64,000 nucleotides of DNA from DATLLN01 sp963720885 (GCA_963720885.1 CAVRGW010000005.1:248001-312000); one strand, 5' to 3'; numbered from the stretch's first letter, positions 40,920 through 50,342 are shown. Numbers and translations are program-made. Notes: generated from the sequence alone by a model not told the origin.

Positions 40920-41732
40920 TCAATCCTGCGGCACGAGGAACGGCCTGAGCGTGGCAACCGTCTCCTCGAATGCGTCCCAGTAGACGATGTGCCCTCCCTC
41001 CACCGGCCGCTCGGTGAACCGCCCGTCCAGATCGCGGCGCAGCGCCTGGCGCACGTGATCGCCGACGTAGTCGTCGAACGCGGCCGGCACCAGCAGCAGC
41101 TCGCCGGTCCAGCCGGCGAGGGATGCCGGCGGTGCCGCCATCTCGCCCCACGCGGTGACCACCGCCGGGCGCGAGAAGCGCATACGGAAGCGGCCATCCG
41201 GGCCTTCGTCCAGCGTCTCGGCGAGGTCGGCGTCGACCATCGGCAACGTGTGCGGCGGCCGGCCCTCGCGGCGAGCGTCGTACGCCTCCTCTTCGCTCGC
41301 CCAGCCGTCGTCCAGCCGGGTGTCTTCCGCGGCCTCCATCGCGTCCTCGGCGGGGATGGCGATGGCCGGATCGAGCAGCACCGCGCGGCCGATGCGTTCC
41401 GGCGTGCGCGCGATCAGCAGCGTTGTCAGCAGTCCGCCGTAGGAGTGGCCCATCACGTCGGCGCGCTCGATGCCCTCGGCGTCCAGCAGCTCGACCAGAT
41501 CGGTGACCAGCCGCTCTGCGTTCCACGGTGGCTCCCAGGTCGAGCGGCCGTGGCCGCGCAGGTCGGGCGCGATCACCCGCCGCTCGGGAAGCCCCTCCTC
41601 AGCAAGCCGCTGGAAACGGATGCCGTGGCCGGTCACGCCATGCAGCGCCACCAGCGGGGCGCCGTCCTCCGGCCCGAACCGGTGCACGTGGAGATCGGCT
41701 ACGGCAGCTGCTCCCCTGCGTCGCCGATCCAC
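40920..41732 (-). CDS. Alpha/beta hydrolase
   Basis: The product of about 260-270 residues has the fold's oxyanion strand (LVALHGVTGHG), the Asp/Arg helix (VIAPDLRGHGRS), nucleophile elbow GHSYGG and late catalytic His in GGHIVYWD. The start is uncertain: GTG at 41732 lies 34 bases inside the lipoyl gene in another frame, and a downstream GTG near 41687 is also possible. In acetoin dehydrogenase E2 (AcoC) a lipoyl domain is fused to just such a hydrolase, so this may be one half of a split AcoC-like subunit. Confidence 0.85.
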   Translation of the reverse strand: MDRRRRGAAAVADLHVHRFGPEDGAPLVALHGVTGHGIRFQRLAEEGLPERRVIAPDLRGHGRSTWEPPWNAERLVTDLVELLDAEGIERADVMGHSYGGLLTTLLIARTPERIGRAVLLDPAIAIPAEDAMEAAEDTRLDDGWASEEEAYDARREGRPPHTLPMVDADLAETLDEGPDGRFRMRFSRPAVVTAWGEMAAPPASLAGWTGELLLVPAAFDDYVGDHVRQALRRDLDGRFTERPVEGGHIVYWDAFEETVATLRPFLVPQD

Positions 41733-41953
41733 GCCAGGGTGGCGCCGACGGCGTACTCGCCGCCGTCCTCGGCATCGATCCGCAGCAGGACGCCGTCGGC
41801 CTCGGCCTCGACCTCCTGGGTGACCTTGTCGGTGTCGAGCTCGTACAGCGGCTCGCCCACGCGGACGACGCCGCCCTCCTCGACCAGGAACCGGATCAGC
41901 ACGCCGGACTGCATCTCCTCGCCCAGCCGGGGAACGGTCACAGGGGTCGCCAT
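41699..41953 (-). CDS. Stand-alone lipoyl/biotinyl domain protein
   Basis: This 84-residue protein is a single lipoyl domain: PRLGEEMQSGVLIRFLVEEG, then the lipoylated lysine in ELDTDKVTQEVEAEADGVL, then GATLAWIG. It carries an acyl or aminomethyl group on lipoamide. It overlaps the alpha/beta hydrolase gene by up to 34 bases in a different frame. ATG 41953 lies 8 bases after a minus-strand TACGAT box. It is divergent from the E1 alpha gene. Confidence 0.85.
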   Translation of the reverse strand: MATPVTVPRLGEEMQSGVLIRFLVEEGGVVRVGEPLYELDTDKVTQEVEAEADGVLLRIDAEDGGEYAVGATLAWIGDAGEQLP

Positions 41954-41961
41954 GGGCGCCG

Positions 41962-41987
41962 ATCGTAGCCGAAGTTGGGGATACAGT
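41962..41987. promoter_or_regulatory. Divergent leaderless promoter pair
   Basis: A minus-strand TACGAT (41967-41962) ends 8 bases from the lipoyl gene ATG, and a plus-strand TACAGT (41982-41987) ends 7 bases from the E1 alpha ATG. Both would start transcription at the start codon. No -35 box is obvious on either side. Confidence 0.5.
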
Positions 41988-41994
41988 TCAGGCG

Positions 41995-43071
41995 ATGGCG
42001 AGGGTTGAGACGACGACGCCCCAGGGGCTTCCCGACGTGGAGACGGGGCGACGGCTATTCCATACGATGGCCCTGATCCGGCGCTTCGAGGAGCGCACCG
42101 AGGAGCAGTACACGCGCGCCCGGATCGGCGGCTACTGCCACCTGGCCATCGGCGAGGAGGCGGCCACGGTCGGCGCAATCGACGTGCTCGAGGACGGGGA
42201 CTGCCTGTTCGCCAGCTACCGCGATCACGGTACCGCCCTGGCCGTCGGTTCGGAGCCCGCCGCGGTGATGGCCGAGCTGTTCGGCAAGGAGACCGGCGTC
42301 GCCCATGGCCGCGGCGGATCGATGCACCTGCTGGACACCGGCCGGCGGTTCTTCGGCGGCTGGGGCATCGTCGGCGGCCACCTGCCGATCGCGGTCGGGG
42401 CGGGCCTGGCGCTCGATCAGACCGGCCAGCAGAACGCCGTGCTCTGCCAGTTCGGCGAGGGCGCGACCAACACCGGCGCGTTCCATGAGGCCCTCAACCT
42501 GGCCGCCGTCTGGGCGCTCCCCGTCGTCTTCCAGGTGATCAACAACCAGTACGGGATGGGCACGTCGGTCGACCAGGCATCTGCCGAGCCGGAGATCTAC
42601 AAGCGCGGCGCCGCCTATCGCATGCACGGCGAGCGGGTGGACGGGAACGACGTGCTGGCCGTCCGCGAGGCGGTGGGCAGGCTGCTGGCCGAGGCGCGCG
42701 ACGACCGCCGCCCGTCGCTGCTGGAGACGATCACCTACCGGCACCGCGGCCACTCCGTTGCCGACGCCGGCAAGGTGTACCGGTCTCCCGAGGAGATCTC
42801 CGCGTGGAAGCGCAAGGATCCGATCACGCGGTTCGGGGCGCTGCTCACCGAGCACGGACTGCTCAGCGCGGACGACATCGAGGAGATCTGGAAGCAGGTC
42901 GGAGCCGAGGTCAAGGAGGCCATCGACGAAGCGCTGGCCGCCGCCTTTCCCGACGTCGACAGCCTGTACGAGCACGTCTACGGCGATCCCGGCTGGCGCG
43001 AGCAGTTCGCGCGGATGCACGCCGGCGCGCCGTTCGGGGAGCGCGGCGAGGAGCGTTCATGGCCGACGTGA
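41995..43071 (+). CDS. pdhA: 2-oxoacid (pyruvate/acetoin) dehydrogenase E1 component, alpha subunit
   Basis: The 358-residue product has the thiamine diphosphate motif beginning GEGATNTGAFHEALN and ending INNQYG, and the phosphorylation-loop region TYRHRGHSVADAG. It decarboxylates a 2-oxoacid together with the beta subunit. The sequence HGRGGSMHL and GGWGIVGGHLPIA is shared by pyruvate and acetoin dehydrogenases, so the substrate is not certain. It overlaps the beta gene by 13 bases. Confidence 0.92.
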   Translation: MARVETTTPQGLPDVETGRRLFHTMALIRRFEERTEEQYTRARIGGYCHLAIGEEAATVGAIDVLEDGDCLFASYRDHGTALAVGSEPAAVMAELFGKETGVAHGRGGSMHLLDTGRRFFGGWGIVGGHLPIAVGAGLALDQTGQQNAVLCQFGEGATNTGAFHEALNLAAVWALPVVFQVINNQYGMGTSVDQASAEPEIYKRGAAYRMHGERVDGNDVLAVREAVGRLLAEARDDRRPSLLETITYRHRGHSVADAGKVYRSPEEISAWKRKDPITRFGALLTEHGLLSADDIEEIWKQVGAEVKEAIDEALAAAFPDVDSLYEHVYGDPGWREQFARMHAGAPFGERGEERSWPT

Positions 43072-44051
43072 CCTACCGCGAGGCGCTGCGCCGCGCACTC
43101 GACGAGGAGCTGGAGCGCGACGAGAGCGTCTTCCTGATGGGCGAGGAGATCGGCCGGTTCGAGGGCTCGTACAAGGTGACCGCGGGGCTATGGCAGAAGT
43201 ACGGCCCCAAGCGAGTCCGCGAGACCCCGATCTCCGAGGGCGGCTTCGTCGGAGCCGGCGTCGGCGCGGCCATGATGGGCCTGCGGCCGGTGGTGGAGAT
43301 CATGACGATCAACTTCATCCTGGTGGCGATGGATCAGGTGATCAACCACGCGGCCAAGGTGCGCTACATGTTCGGCGGCACGGTCGGCGTGCCGATGGTG
43401 ATCCGCGCGCCGGGCGGGGCCGGCGCCCAGCTGACGGCGCAGCACTCGCAGAGCCTCGAGGCGTGGTTCGCAGGGTGCCCGGGCCTGAAGGTGGTCGCCC
43501 CGGCATCCGTGGCCGACGCCTACGGCATGCTGAAGACCTCGATCCGGGACGACGACCCGGTGCTGTTCTGCGAGAACCTCGTGATGTACAACGTCACCGG
43601 CTCGCTGCCCGACGACCCCGAGGATTTGGTGCCGCTGGGCGAGGCCGCCGTCGTCCGCGAGGGCGAGGATCTGACGATCGTCGCTCACTCGTACACGGTG
43701 CAGCGCGCTCTGCGCGTGGCCGACAACCTGTCGCGCGACGGCGTCGAGGCCGAGGTGGTCGACCTCCGCTCGCTCCGGCCGCTGGACGCCGAGACCGTAG
43801 CCGCCTCGGTCCGCAAGACGAACCGCGCCGTGGTCTGCGAGGAAGGCTGGGCGACCTACGGCGTCAGCGCCGAGCTGGTCGCCCGGATCCACGACCTGTG
43901 CTTCGACGATCTCGACGCTCCGGTGGTTCGGGTGGGCCAGGCAGAGGTGCCCATGCCATACTCCAAGCCGCTCGAACTGGCCGCGTTGCCGGTCGAGGCG
44001 AAGATCGAGGCCGCCGCACGGCGCCTCCTCCAGGAATGCGGGGTGCTCTGA
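43059..44051 (+). CDS. pdhB: 2-oxoacid dehydrogenase E1 component, beta subunit
   Basis: The 330-residue product has the transketolase-like beta fold: FLMGEEIGRFEGSYKVTAGL, TPISEGGFVGAGVGAAMMGL, and RAPGGAGAQLTAQHSQSLEAW, then VVCEEGW and VGQAEVPMPYSKPLE. It forms the alpha2beta2 E1 with the upstream gene. The spacing to the E2 gene is one base, so E1a-E1b-E2 is one operon. Confidence 0.93.
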   Translation: MADVTYREALRRALDEELERDESVFLMGEEIGRFEGSYKVTAGLWQKYGPKRVRETPISEGGFVGAGVGAAMMGLRPVVEIMTINFILVAMDQVINHAAKVRYMFGGTVGVPMVIRAPGGAGAQLTAQHSQSLEAWFAGCPGLKVVAPASVADAYGMLKTSIRDDDPVLFCENLVMYNVTGSLPDDPEDLVPLGEAAVVREGEDLTIVAHSYTVQRALRVADNLSRDGVEAEVVDLRSLRPLDAETVAASVRKTNRAVVCEEGWATYGVSAELVARIHDLCFDDLDAPVVRVGQAEVPMPYSKPLELAALPVEAKIEAAARRLLQECGVL

Positions 44052-44052
44052 C

Positions 44053-45345
44053 GTGTCCGAGGAACTGGTGATGCCCCGGCTGTCGGACACGATGGAGCAG
44101 GGAACCATCGGCCGATGGCTGGTCAAGGAAGGCGACTCCTTCAGCGAGGGCGACGTGCTCGCCGAGATCGAGACCGACAAGGCGCTGATGGAGCTCCAGG
44201 CCTACGACGCCGCCACGATGCTGCGGATCCTGGTCAACGACGGCGAGACCGCCGACCTCGGTGCGCCGATCGCGATCGTCGGCGACGCCGGCGAGGAGGT
44301 GGCCGCGACGGACGGCAAGGCCGAGCGGCCCGAACCCGCGGCCGACGAGCCGCAGGAGGAGCCGGAGCCGGCCCCCGAGGCTGAGCAGGCGGCCGAGCGG
44401 GCCGCGCAGGCCGAGCCCGTCCCCAACGGAAAGCCCGCGGCCGGCACCACGCTCAAGGTGTCGCCGATCGCGCGCAAGATGGCCGACCAGGCCGGCATCG
44501 ACCTCGCGCCGCTGGCCGGGCGGGGCAGCGGCCCGGAGGGGCGGATCGTCAAAGCCGACGTGGAGCGGCTGATCGCCGGCGGCGGGGTCGCCGCACCGCC
44601 CGCCCCGGCACCGGCCGTGGAGCCGTCGCCGGCCGCTCCCGCGGCGGCGCCGGCCGCCGACGACGAGGTGCGTGACCTGTCGCCGATGCTGAAGGCGGTT
44701 GCACAGCGGATGGGCCAGTCCAAGTCGACCGTCCCCCACTTCTACGTCGAGTCCGAGATCGACATGACGCGCGCGATGGAGATGCGCTCGGAGCTGAACG
44801 CCGGGCTCGACGGCACCGGCGAGAAGCTGAGCGTCAACGACCTGATCGTCCGCGCCTGTGCCATCGCCCTGATCGAGCATCCGCAGGCGCACCGCTCGTA
44901 CGTCGACGGCAAGCATGTCTACCACGCGCACGCCAACGTGGGCATCGCCGTGGCGCTCGACGACGGCCTGATCGTGCCCGTCGTCAAGGAGGCGGACACG
45001 AAGTCGGTGCGCCGGCTCTCGACCGAGGCCCGCGACCTGGCCGTGCGTGCGCGCGAGGGCAGGCTCAAGCAGCGCGAGATCGAGGGCGGCACCTTCACCG
45101 TGTCGAACCTGGGGATGCTGGACGTTGCCAACTTCGCTGCGATCATCAATCCGCCCGAGTCAGCGATCCTCGCGGTCGGGGCGACGAGGCCGCGCCCGGT
45201 CGTGGTCGACGGCCAGATCGCCGTCCGCCAGATCATGCGGGTGACGCTGTCCTGCGACCACCGTGCCTGCTCCGGCGCCGACGGTGCACTGCTGCTGCAG
45301 ACGATCAAGCGCTACCTGCAGGCACCCTCGCTGCTGCTCGCTTGA
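44053..45345 (+). CDS. pdhC: Dihydrolipoamide acyltransferase (E2)
   Basis: The 430-residue product has an N-terminal lipoyl domain (Lys in EIETDKALME), an Ala/Pro/Glu linker (about 80-130), a peripheral-subunit-binding domain (VSPIARKMADQAGID, GRIVKADVERLI), a second linker and the catalytic core from about 210. The active-site motif HxxxDG reads HRACSG, in CDHRACSGADGA, so the conserved Asp is Ser here. The His is kept. It moves the acyl group to CoA; the E3 gene is on the opposite strand at 39-40 kb. Confidence 0.93.
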   Translation: MSEELVMPRLSDTMEQGTIGRWLVKEGDSFSEGDVLAEIETDKALMELQAYDAATMLRILVNDGETADLGAPIAIVGDAGEEVAATDGKAERPEPAADEPQEEPEPAPEAEQAAERAAQAEPVPNGKPAAGTTLKVSPIARKMADQAGIDLAPLAGRGSGPEGRIVKADVERLIAGGGVAAPPAPAPAVEPSPAAPAAAPAADDEVRDLSPMLKAVAQRMGQSKSTVPHFYVESEIDMTRAMEMRSELNAGLDGTGEKLSVNDLIVRACAIALIEHPQAHRSYVDGKHVYHAHANVGIAVALDDGLIVPVVKEADTKSVRRLSTEARDLAVRAREGRLKQREIEGGTFTVSNLGMLDVANFAAIINPPESAILAVGATRPRPVVVDGQIAVRQIMRVTLSCDHRACSGADGALLLQTIKRYLQAPSLLLA

Positions 45346-45421
45346 GATGGTCGATTCCCCGAGCTGCCCCGAATCCCGAGGAACCAACCATCTACCGCCT
45401 CACCACGGGTACAGTGGTCGG

Positions 45422-45883
45422 GTGCAACTGACCGACGTGATGTCGACGCAGATCGTTTCCGTGGCCCCGGCCACGCCGATCGGCGATGCCGCCCGGCGCA
45501 TGATCGAGGCCGACACCGGCGCGGCGATGGTGCTGGCGCCCGGCGACGACCTGGTCGGCGTGATCACCGAGCGCGACCTGCTGCGCTGCGTCAGCGAGGG
45601 CATCGACCCGAGCACGCCCTCATCGGAGCGGATGACGCGCCACGTGCTGACGGCCGGCCCGACCACCGAGCTGGCCCAGGCGATGGCGCTGATGGTGGAC
45701 GGCCACTTCCGCCACCTGCCCGTCGTCAACGAGGAGGGGCACGTGGTCGGCGTCGTCTCGATGCGCGACCTGATGGCCTATACGTCGCTGCGGCTGCGCC
45801 ACGGTGCGCCGCACGAGGACGACGATCTGGATCCGGCGGAGATCATCGCGACGATCCACCGCATGCGCACCGGCGCCGCGTAG
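45422..45883 (+). CDS. Tandem CBS-domain protein
   Basis: The 153-residue product is a pair of CBS motifs: residues about 5-60 (MSTQIVSVAPATPIGDAARRMIEADT, GVITERDLLRCV) and 68-125 (LAQAMALMVDGHFRHLPVVN, GVVSMRDLMAY). CBS pairs bind adenine nucleotides and act as sensors. No enzyme domain is attached. TACAGT (45410-45415) ends 6 bases before the GTG start. Confidence 0.9.
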   Translation: MQLTDVMSTQIVSVAPATPIGDAARRMIEADTGAAMVLAPGDDLVGVITERDLLRCVSEGIDPSTPSSERMTRHVLTAGPTTELAQAMALMVDGHFRHLPVVNEEGHVVGVVSMRDLMAYTSLRLRHGAPHEDDDLDPAEIIATIHRMRTGAA

Positions 45884-45884
45884 G

Positions 45885-47084
45885 TCAGATCTGCCACGCG
45901 CCGCCGCGCAGCAGCGGCACCCGCGTGCCGTCCTGCTCGACGCCGTCGACCTCGAGCTCGGGCGCGCCGATCATGAAGTCGATGTGGATGACGCTGGAGT
46001 TCGCGCGCTCCCGGTCGGCGTCGTCCTCGACGCTGAACCCGTAAGCGTTGCCCAGCGCGAGGTGGCTGGCGGCGTTCTCGTCGATCAGCGTCGTGAAGAA
46101 GACGGTGTCGAGCTGGCCGATCCGGCCCTCGCCGTCGACCAGCGCCAGCTCCCCCAGGCGCGAGGCGCCCTCGTCCAGCGAGCAGCGGGTGCGCAGCATG
46201 TCGGCGCCCCGGTCGGCGTCGATCTCCACCGCCTTGCCCCCCTCGAAGCGCACGCGCAGCCCCTCGATCACCGTTCCCTCGAGGTCGAGCGGCTTGGTCG
46301 CCTTGACGTGGCCGTCCACCCGCAGCGGGTCGGGCGCGGTGAACACCTCCTCGCTGGGGATGTTCGGGTAGTGCTCGACTCCGTCGAACCGCGAGAACGA
46401 CGCGGCGAGCCATCGCGAGCTGGGCAGCAGCCCGACCGTCAGATCGGTGCCGTCGCCCTTGAAGGCGATGGCCGAGAACCGTCGCTCGTCGAGCATGGCC
46501 GCGACCTCGCGCAGCCGGTGCATGCGCTCGCGCCAGGCCTGCGCCGGGTCGGGGTGGTCGAGGCGGCAGATGAACACGACCTCCTCCCACAACCGCTCGA
46601 GGGCAGCCTCCGGCGAAAGGTCGGGATGCACGACCTGCGCCCATGCCATGGTGGGCGCGGGCAGGATCGTCCAGTTGGTGAGCCGGCGGGTGACGAGCTT
46701 GATCATCTCCTGGCGGGTCGGCGGCTGGTCGTGGCCGAGCCGCTCGCCGTCAAGCCCCTCCAGCGCTGCCGGGTCGAAGGCGCCCTCCAGGCGGATGGTG
46801 GCGACATGCTGCTCGCCCATCTCCCTGATCCTGTCGACCGCCCACGACGGTGCGAAGCCGATCGAGTCGTCCGGGCCGTGCTGGATTCGGCTGCGCTGCA
46901 GCCAGGGGTCGGCGTACACCACCTCAACGTGGCGGGCGCCCGCCCGATACGCGCGATCGGCGACGGCGCGTGATAGCGGGATCCGCTCGACGTCGGTGTG
47001 GACGCACACGATCTGGCCGGGCTGCACGTTCGCGCCGACCGTCACCGCGAGGTCGGCGAGCCGCTCCAGAGTCGCTTGGTCCAT
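45885..47084 (-). CDS. Aminopeptidase (M29 family)
   Basis: The 399-residue product matches M29 metallopeptidases: start LERLADLAVTVGANVQPGQIV, FKGDGTDLTVGLLP and NIPSEEVFTAPD (metal Glu). The remaining ligands lie in VEEG-like EGGKAVEI, and ALGNAYGFSV then SVIHIDFMIG hold His and Asp. It removes N-terminal residues from peptides. A minus-strand TAGGGT (47098-47093) ends 8 bases before the ATG. Confidence 0.9.
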   Translation of the reverse strand: MDQATLERLADLAVTVGANVQPGQIVCVHTDVERIPLSRAVADRAYRAGARHVEVVYADPWLQRSRIQHGPDDSIGFAPSWAVDRIREMGEQHVATIRLEGAFDPAALEGLDGERLGHDQPPTRQEMIKLVTRRLTNWTILPAPTMAWAQVVHPDLSPEAALERLWEEVVFICRLDHPDPAQAWRERMHRLREVAAMLDERRFSAIAFKGDGTDLTVGLLPSSRWLAASFSRFDGVEHYPNIPSEEVFTAPDPLRVDGHVKATKPLDLEGTVIEGLRVRFEGGKAVEIDADRGADMLRTRCSLDEGASRLGELALVDGEGRIGQLDTVFFTTLIDENAASHLALGNAYGFSVEDDADRERANSSVIHIDFMIGAPELEVDGVEQDGTRVPLLRGGAWQI

Positions 47085-47121
47085 GGCCCGGAACCCTACA
47101 TTGGGTACGATCCGAGCCGTC

Positions 47122-47448
47122 ATGGCTACCCTCGTCGAGCAGTGGGATGCGATCATCGCGGCGCAGCCGAAAGACTGGTCGTTCCTCGACCTCGAGCTGG
47201 TGCTCCGAGACTCCTCGACCAGCGAGGAGGTCGCGCTCGTCCTGTCACCGCTCAATCCGTGGCACCAGCGCGACTGGCGCACGGGCGTGTTCCGCTTCCG
47301 CACGGCGCGGGCGTTCGGCTACGGCTCGGCGACCGAGCTCTGCCGCAAGCGGCTGGACACCCTCGACTCGCTGGGCGTGGTCGGCACGCTGCGGCCTCTG
47401 CGCGGGCTCTCGGACGTGCGGCCGGTTGCCACCCAGGGCGCGCTCTAG
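47122..47448 (+). CDS. Hypothetical protein
   Basis: This 108-residue soluble protein (MATLVEQWDAIIAAQP, DWSFLDLELVLRD, FGYGSATELCRKRLDTLD) is unfamiliar to me. The ATG is 10 bases after a TACGAT box and shares a 37-base divergent promoter region with the M29 peptidase gene. Confidence 0.6.
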   Translation: MATLVEQWDAIIAAQPKDWSFLDLELVLRDSSTSEEVALVLSPLNPWHQRDWRTGVFRFRTARAFGYGSATELCRKRLDTLDSLGVVGTLRPLRGLSDVRPVATQGAL

Positions 47449-47460
47449 CCGCGCACGGCG

Positions 47461-47994
47461 GTGAGCTGCGTCGCCCTGCTGGTGGTCGACCTCCAGAACG
47501 AGGTGGTCGAGCACCCGGCGACACACGCCCGAGAGGCCACGCTGGCGGCGGTCGGCAGGCTGCTGGACGCTGCCCGCGCGGCGGGCGCGCCGGTCGTCCA
47601 CACGCGGCACGCCGACCCTGACGACGGCCCGCTGGAGGGCACCTCCGGCTGGCAGATCCACGAGGCGGCCGCCCCGATGCGGGGCGAGCCGGTGATCGAC
47701 AAGCATTTCGACGACGCGTTCTGGCAGACGGGCCTGGCGGACATGCTGCGCAGCCAGAACGTGGGCACGATCGTGGTCGCCGGCATGCTCACCGAGCACT
47801 GCGTGGGAACCACCGTGCGATCGGCGGTGGCGCACGGCTTCGACGTGGTGCTGGCCGCCGACGGTCACACGACGTGGGACAACGACCTGCTGGACGGGGC
47901 GGCTGCGGTCGCCTACCAGAACATGCTGCTCGGGGGCTTCGGCACGCCCGATCACGAGGTCGCCGTGGTGCCGGCCGCCGACGTGCGCTTCTAG
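47461..47994 (+). CDS. Isochorismatase-like cysteine hydrolase
   Basis: The 177-residue product has the fold's catalytic triad: Asp in LLVVDLQNEVV, Lys in VIDKHFDDAFW and Cys in GMLTEHCVGTT. Family members hydrolyse amides such as nicotinamide or ureido compounds; the substrate is not known. It overlaps the stop of pheT by four bases (convergent). Confidence 0.88.
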   Translation: MSCVALLVVDLQNEVVEHPATHAREATLAAVGRLLDAARAAGAPVVHTRHADPDDGPLEGTSGWQIHEAAAPMRGEPVIDKHFDDAFWQTGLADMLRSQNVGTIVVAGMLTEHCVGTTVRSAVAHGFDVVLAADGHTTWDNDLLDGAAAVAYQNMLLGGFGTPDHEVAVVPAADVRF

Positions 47995-50342
47995 GCGCGC
48001 AAGGTTGCGCCGAAGCGCTCGCCCAGGGCGCCGACGATCCGCTCTCGGGTGGCGTCGGCCTCCTCGTCGGTGAGCGTCCGATCGGGCGCCTGGAACACCA
48101 GGTGGATGGCCAGGCTCTTGCGGCCCTCCCCCACCTGCGGCCCCTCGTAGACGTCGAAGACGCGGCACGTGGCCAGCAGGTCGCCCGCGGAGTCTCGGAC
48201 GTGGGCCAGCACGTCGCCGGCGGGCGTCTCGGCGTCGACGACCACGGCGATGTCCTGGCGCACCGGCGGATAGGTCAGCACGTCCCGGTAGACCGGCACG
48301 TCGTCCGCGCGCAACTCCTCGAGATCGATCTCGAACAACGACACCGTTGCCTCGATCCCCCACGCCTCGGCCACCAGCGGGTGCACCTCGCCGAGCACAC
48401 CCGCGCGGCCAAGCCGTGCCGAGCGGCCCGGGTGCAAGAAGGGCTCGGACGCCGCCCTCACTCCCAGCGGCGCGCGCAGCGCCGCCGCCAGCGCCTCGGT
48501 CACGCCCTTCATGTGGAAGAAGTCCGCGTCGGCGCCGGCTAGCACTCCGGCCACGCGCACGGGCTGATCCGGCAGCTCACCGCTGCCCGGCAGGAAGACG
48601 CGGCCCGTTTCGAACAGCGCTATGCGGGTCTGGCCGGCGTCGAGGTTGCGCCGCACGGAGTCCAGCAGCCCGGGGAACAGCTGCGACCGGAGCAGCGCCT
48701 GGTCGGCGCCCATCGGGTTGGCAACGCGCAGCTGCTCACGCCGGGCATCGTCTGTGGCGAGCCGCAGGCGATCGGCGAGCCCCTCGTCGGTGAACGCCAG
48801 CGTCGTCGACTCCGACAAACCGCAGCCGAGCAGGACGTCGATCACGCGACGTCGCAGGCGCACGTCCGCCGAAACCCGGCCGATCGCATCGGCGTGCGGT
48901 GGCATCACCGTCGGCACCTTCCAGACGCCGTCGATCCGGGCGACCTCCTCGATCAGGTCGACCTCGCGCGTGGTGTCGCCCGCGCGCCACGTCGGCACCC
49001 GCCAGCGTCCGTCCTCGGCTCGGTAGCCGAGCCGCGTGAGCACGCGCTCGACAGTCGCCTCGGAGTACTCCATGCCGATCAGGTGTTCGAGCCGCTCGCG
49101 GCGCAGGCCGACCAGCGGCGGTTCGGGCAGCTCGCCGTGCAGGTCGAGCGTGCCGGGGACGAGCCGGGCCCCGCAGAGCACGACCATCAGCTCGGAGGCG
49201 AGCGCCAGCGCCTGGTCGGGAAGGTAGGGGTCGAGGCCCTTCTCCCACCGGCTCGACCCCTCCGTGCGCAGCCCCAGCCGGGTGGACGACGCCTGGGTCG
49301 CCGGTCCGTCGAAGTTCGCGCACTCGAGCAACACGGTGGTCGTGGAGTCGGTGACCTCGCTCCACTCGGCGCCCATCAGCCCGGCGATCGCCGACGGCTT
49401 CTCGGCATCCGCGATGACCAGCGTCTCGGTGTCGAGCGTGCGCTGCTGGCCGTCCAGCGTGGTCACGAGCTCGCCGTCGCTCGCCCGCCGGACGATGATC
49501 TCGCGCCCGGCCACCTTGTCCAGGTCGAAGGCGTGGGTCGGCTCGCCCAACGTCAGCATCACGTAGTTGGTGATGTCGACGACGTTGGAGATCGACCGCA
49601 TGCCGGCCGCCGCGATCCGGGCCTTCAGCCAGGGAGGCGACGGCCCGACCGTGACGTCGGTGAACACCCTGCCCGCCCATCGCGGACACAGGTCGGGGGC
49701 GTCGATGCGCCCCTTCACGTAGTCGTCCACGGTGCCGTCGCCGGTGGCCTGCGGATCGACGCCCGGCGGCGGCGCCAGATCGGTGTCGAGCACCGCCGAG
49801 ACCTCGCGGGCGACGCCGTACACGGCCAGGCAGTCCGGCCGGTTCGACGTGATCTCCAGCTCCAGCACCTGGTCGGTCACCGGGAATACGTCCGAGAGCG
49901 GCGTGCCGGCGGCCAGGTCGCCGGGCAGCAGCATGATCCCCTCGTGCTCCTGGGAGAGCTCGAGCTCCCGCTCGGACAGGATCATGCCGTCGGACTCCAG
50001 ACCGCGCAGCTTCGCCTTCTTCAGCACCACGCCGCCCGGTAGCGTCGCGCCAGGCAACACCACGGCGACGGTGGCGCCGGCCTCGAAGTTGCGGGCGCCG
50101 CAGACGATCTGGCGTGGTTCGCCGTCGCCGACGTCGACCATGCACAGCGAGAGGCGATCGGCGTTCGGGTGCTGCTCACGTGACAGCACCTTGCCCACCC
50201 GGTAGAGCTCGCTGCCCGCCGGCACGCCGCGGCCGTGCAGCGCCTCGAGCTTCGTGCCCGTCATCGACAGCAGCTCACCGAGCTCGGAAACGGGCATGTC
50301 GAACGAGACGTACTCACGCAGCCACGAGACCGGCACCCTCAT
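47991..50342 (-). CDS. pheT: Phenylalanyl-tRNA synthetase beta subunit
   Basis: The 783-residue product starts MRVPVSWLREYV and contains the EMAP/tRNA-binding domain (residues about 40-150), B3/B4 (editing region about 210-400), B5 (RRERLEHLIGMEYSEATV), the class II-like core and the C-terminal FDX-ACB domain (YPPVRQDIAVVVD). It forms alpha2beta2 with PheS. The start overlaps the pheS stop (ATGA). Confidence 0.95.
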   Translation of the reverse strand: MRVPVSWLREYVSFDMPVSELGELLSMTGTKLEALHGRGVPAGSELYRVGKVLSREQHPNADRLSLCMVDVGDGEPRQIVCGARNFEAGATVAVVLPGATLPGGVVLKKAKLRGLESDGMILSERELELSQEHEGIMLLPGDLAAGTPLSDVFPVTDQVLELEITSNRPDCLAVYGVAREVSAVLDTDLAPPPGVDPQATGDGTVDDYVKGRIDAPDLCPRWAGRVFTDVTVGPSPPWLKARIAAAGMRSISNVVDITNYVMLTLGEPTHAFDLDKVAGREIIVRRASDGELVTTLDGQQRTLDTETLVIADAEKPSAIAGLMGAEWSEVTDSTTTVLLECANFDGPATQASSTRLGLRTEGSSRWEKGLDPYLPDQALALASELMVVLCGARLVPGTLDLHGELPEPPLVGLRRERLEHLIGMEYSEATVERVLTRLGYRAEDGRWRVPTWRAGDTTREVDLIEEVARIDGVWKVPTVMPPHADAIGRVSADVRLRRRVIDVLLGCGLSESTTLAFTDEGLADRLRLATDDARREQLRVANPMGADQALLRSQLFPGLLDSVRRNLDAGQTRIALFETGRVFLPGSGELPDQPVRVAGVLAGADADFFHMKGVTEALAAALRAPLGVRAASEPFLHPGRSARLGRAGVLGEVHPLVAEAWGIEATVSLFEIDLEELRADDVPVYRDVLTYPPVRQDIAVVVDAETPAGDVLAHVRDSAGDLLATCRVFDVYEGPQVGEGRKSLAIHLVFQAPDRTLTDEEADATRERIVGALGERFGATLRA

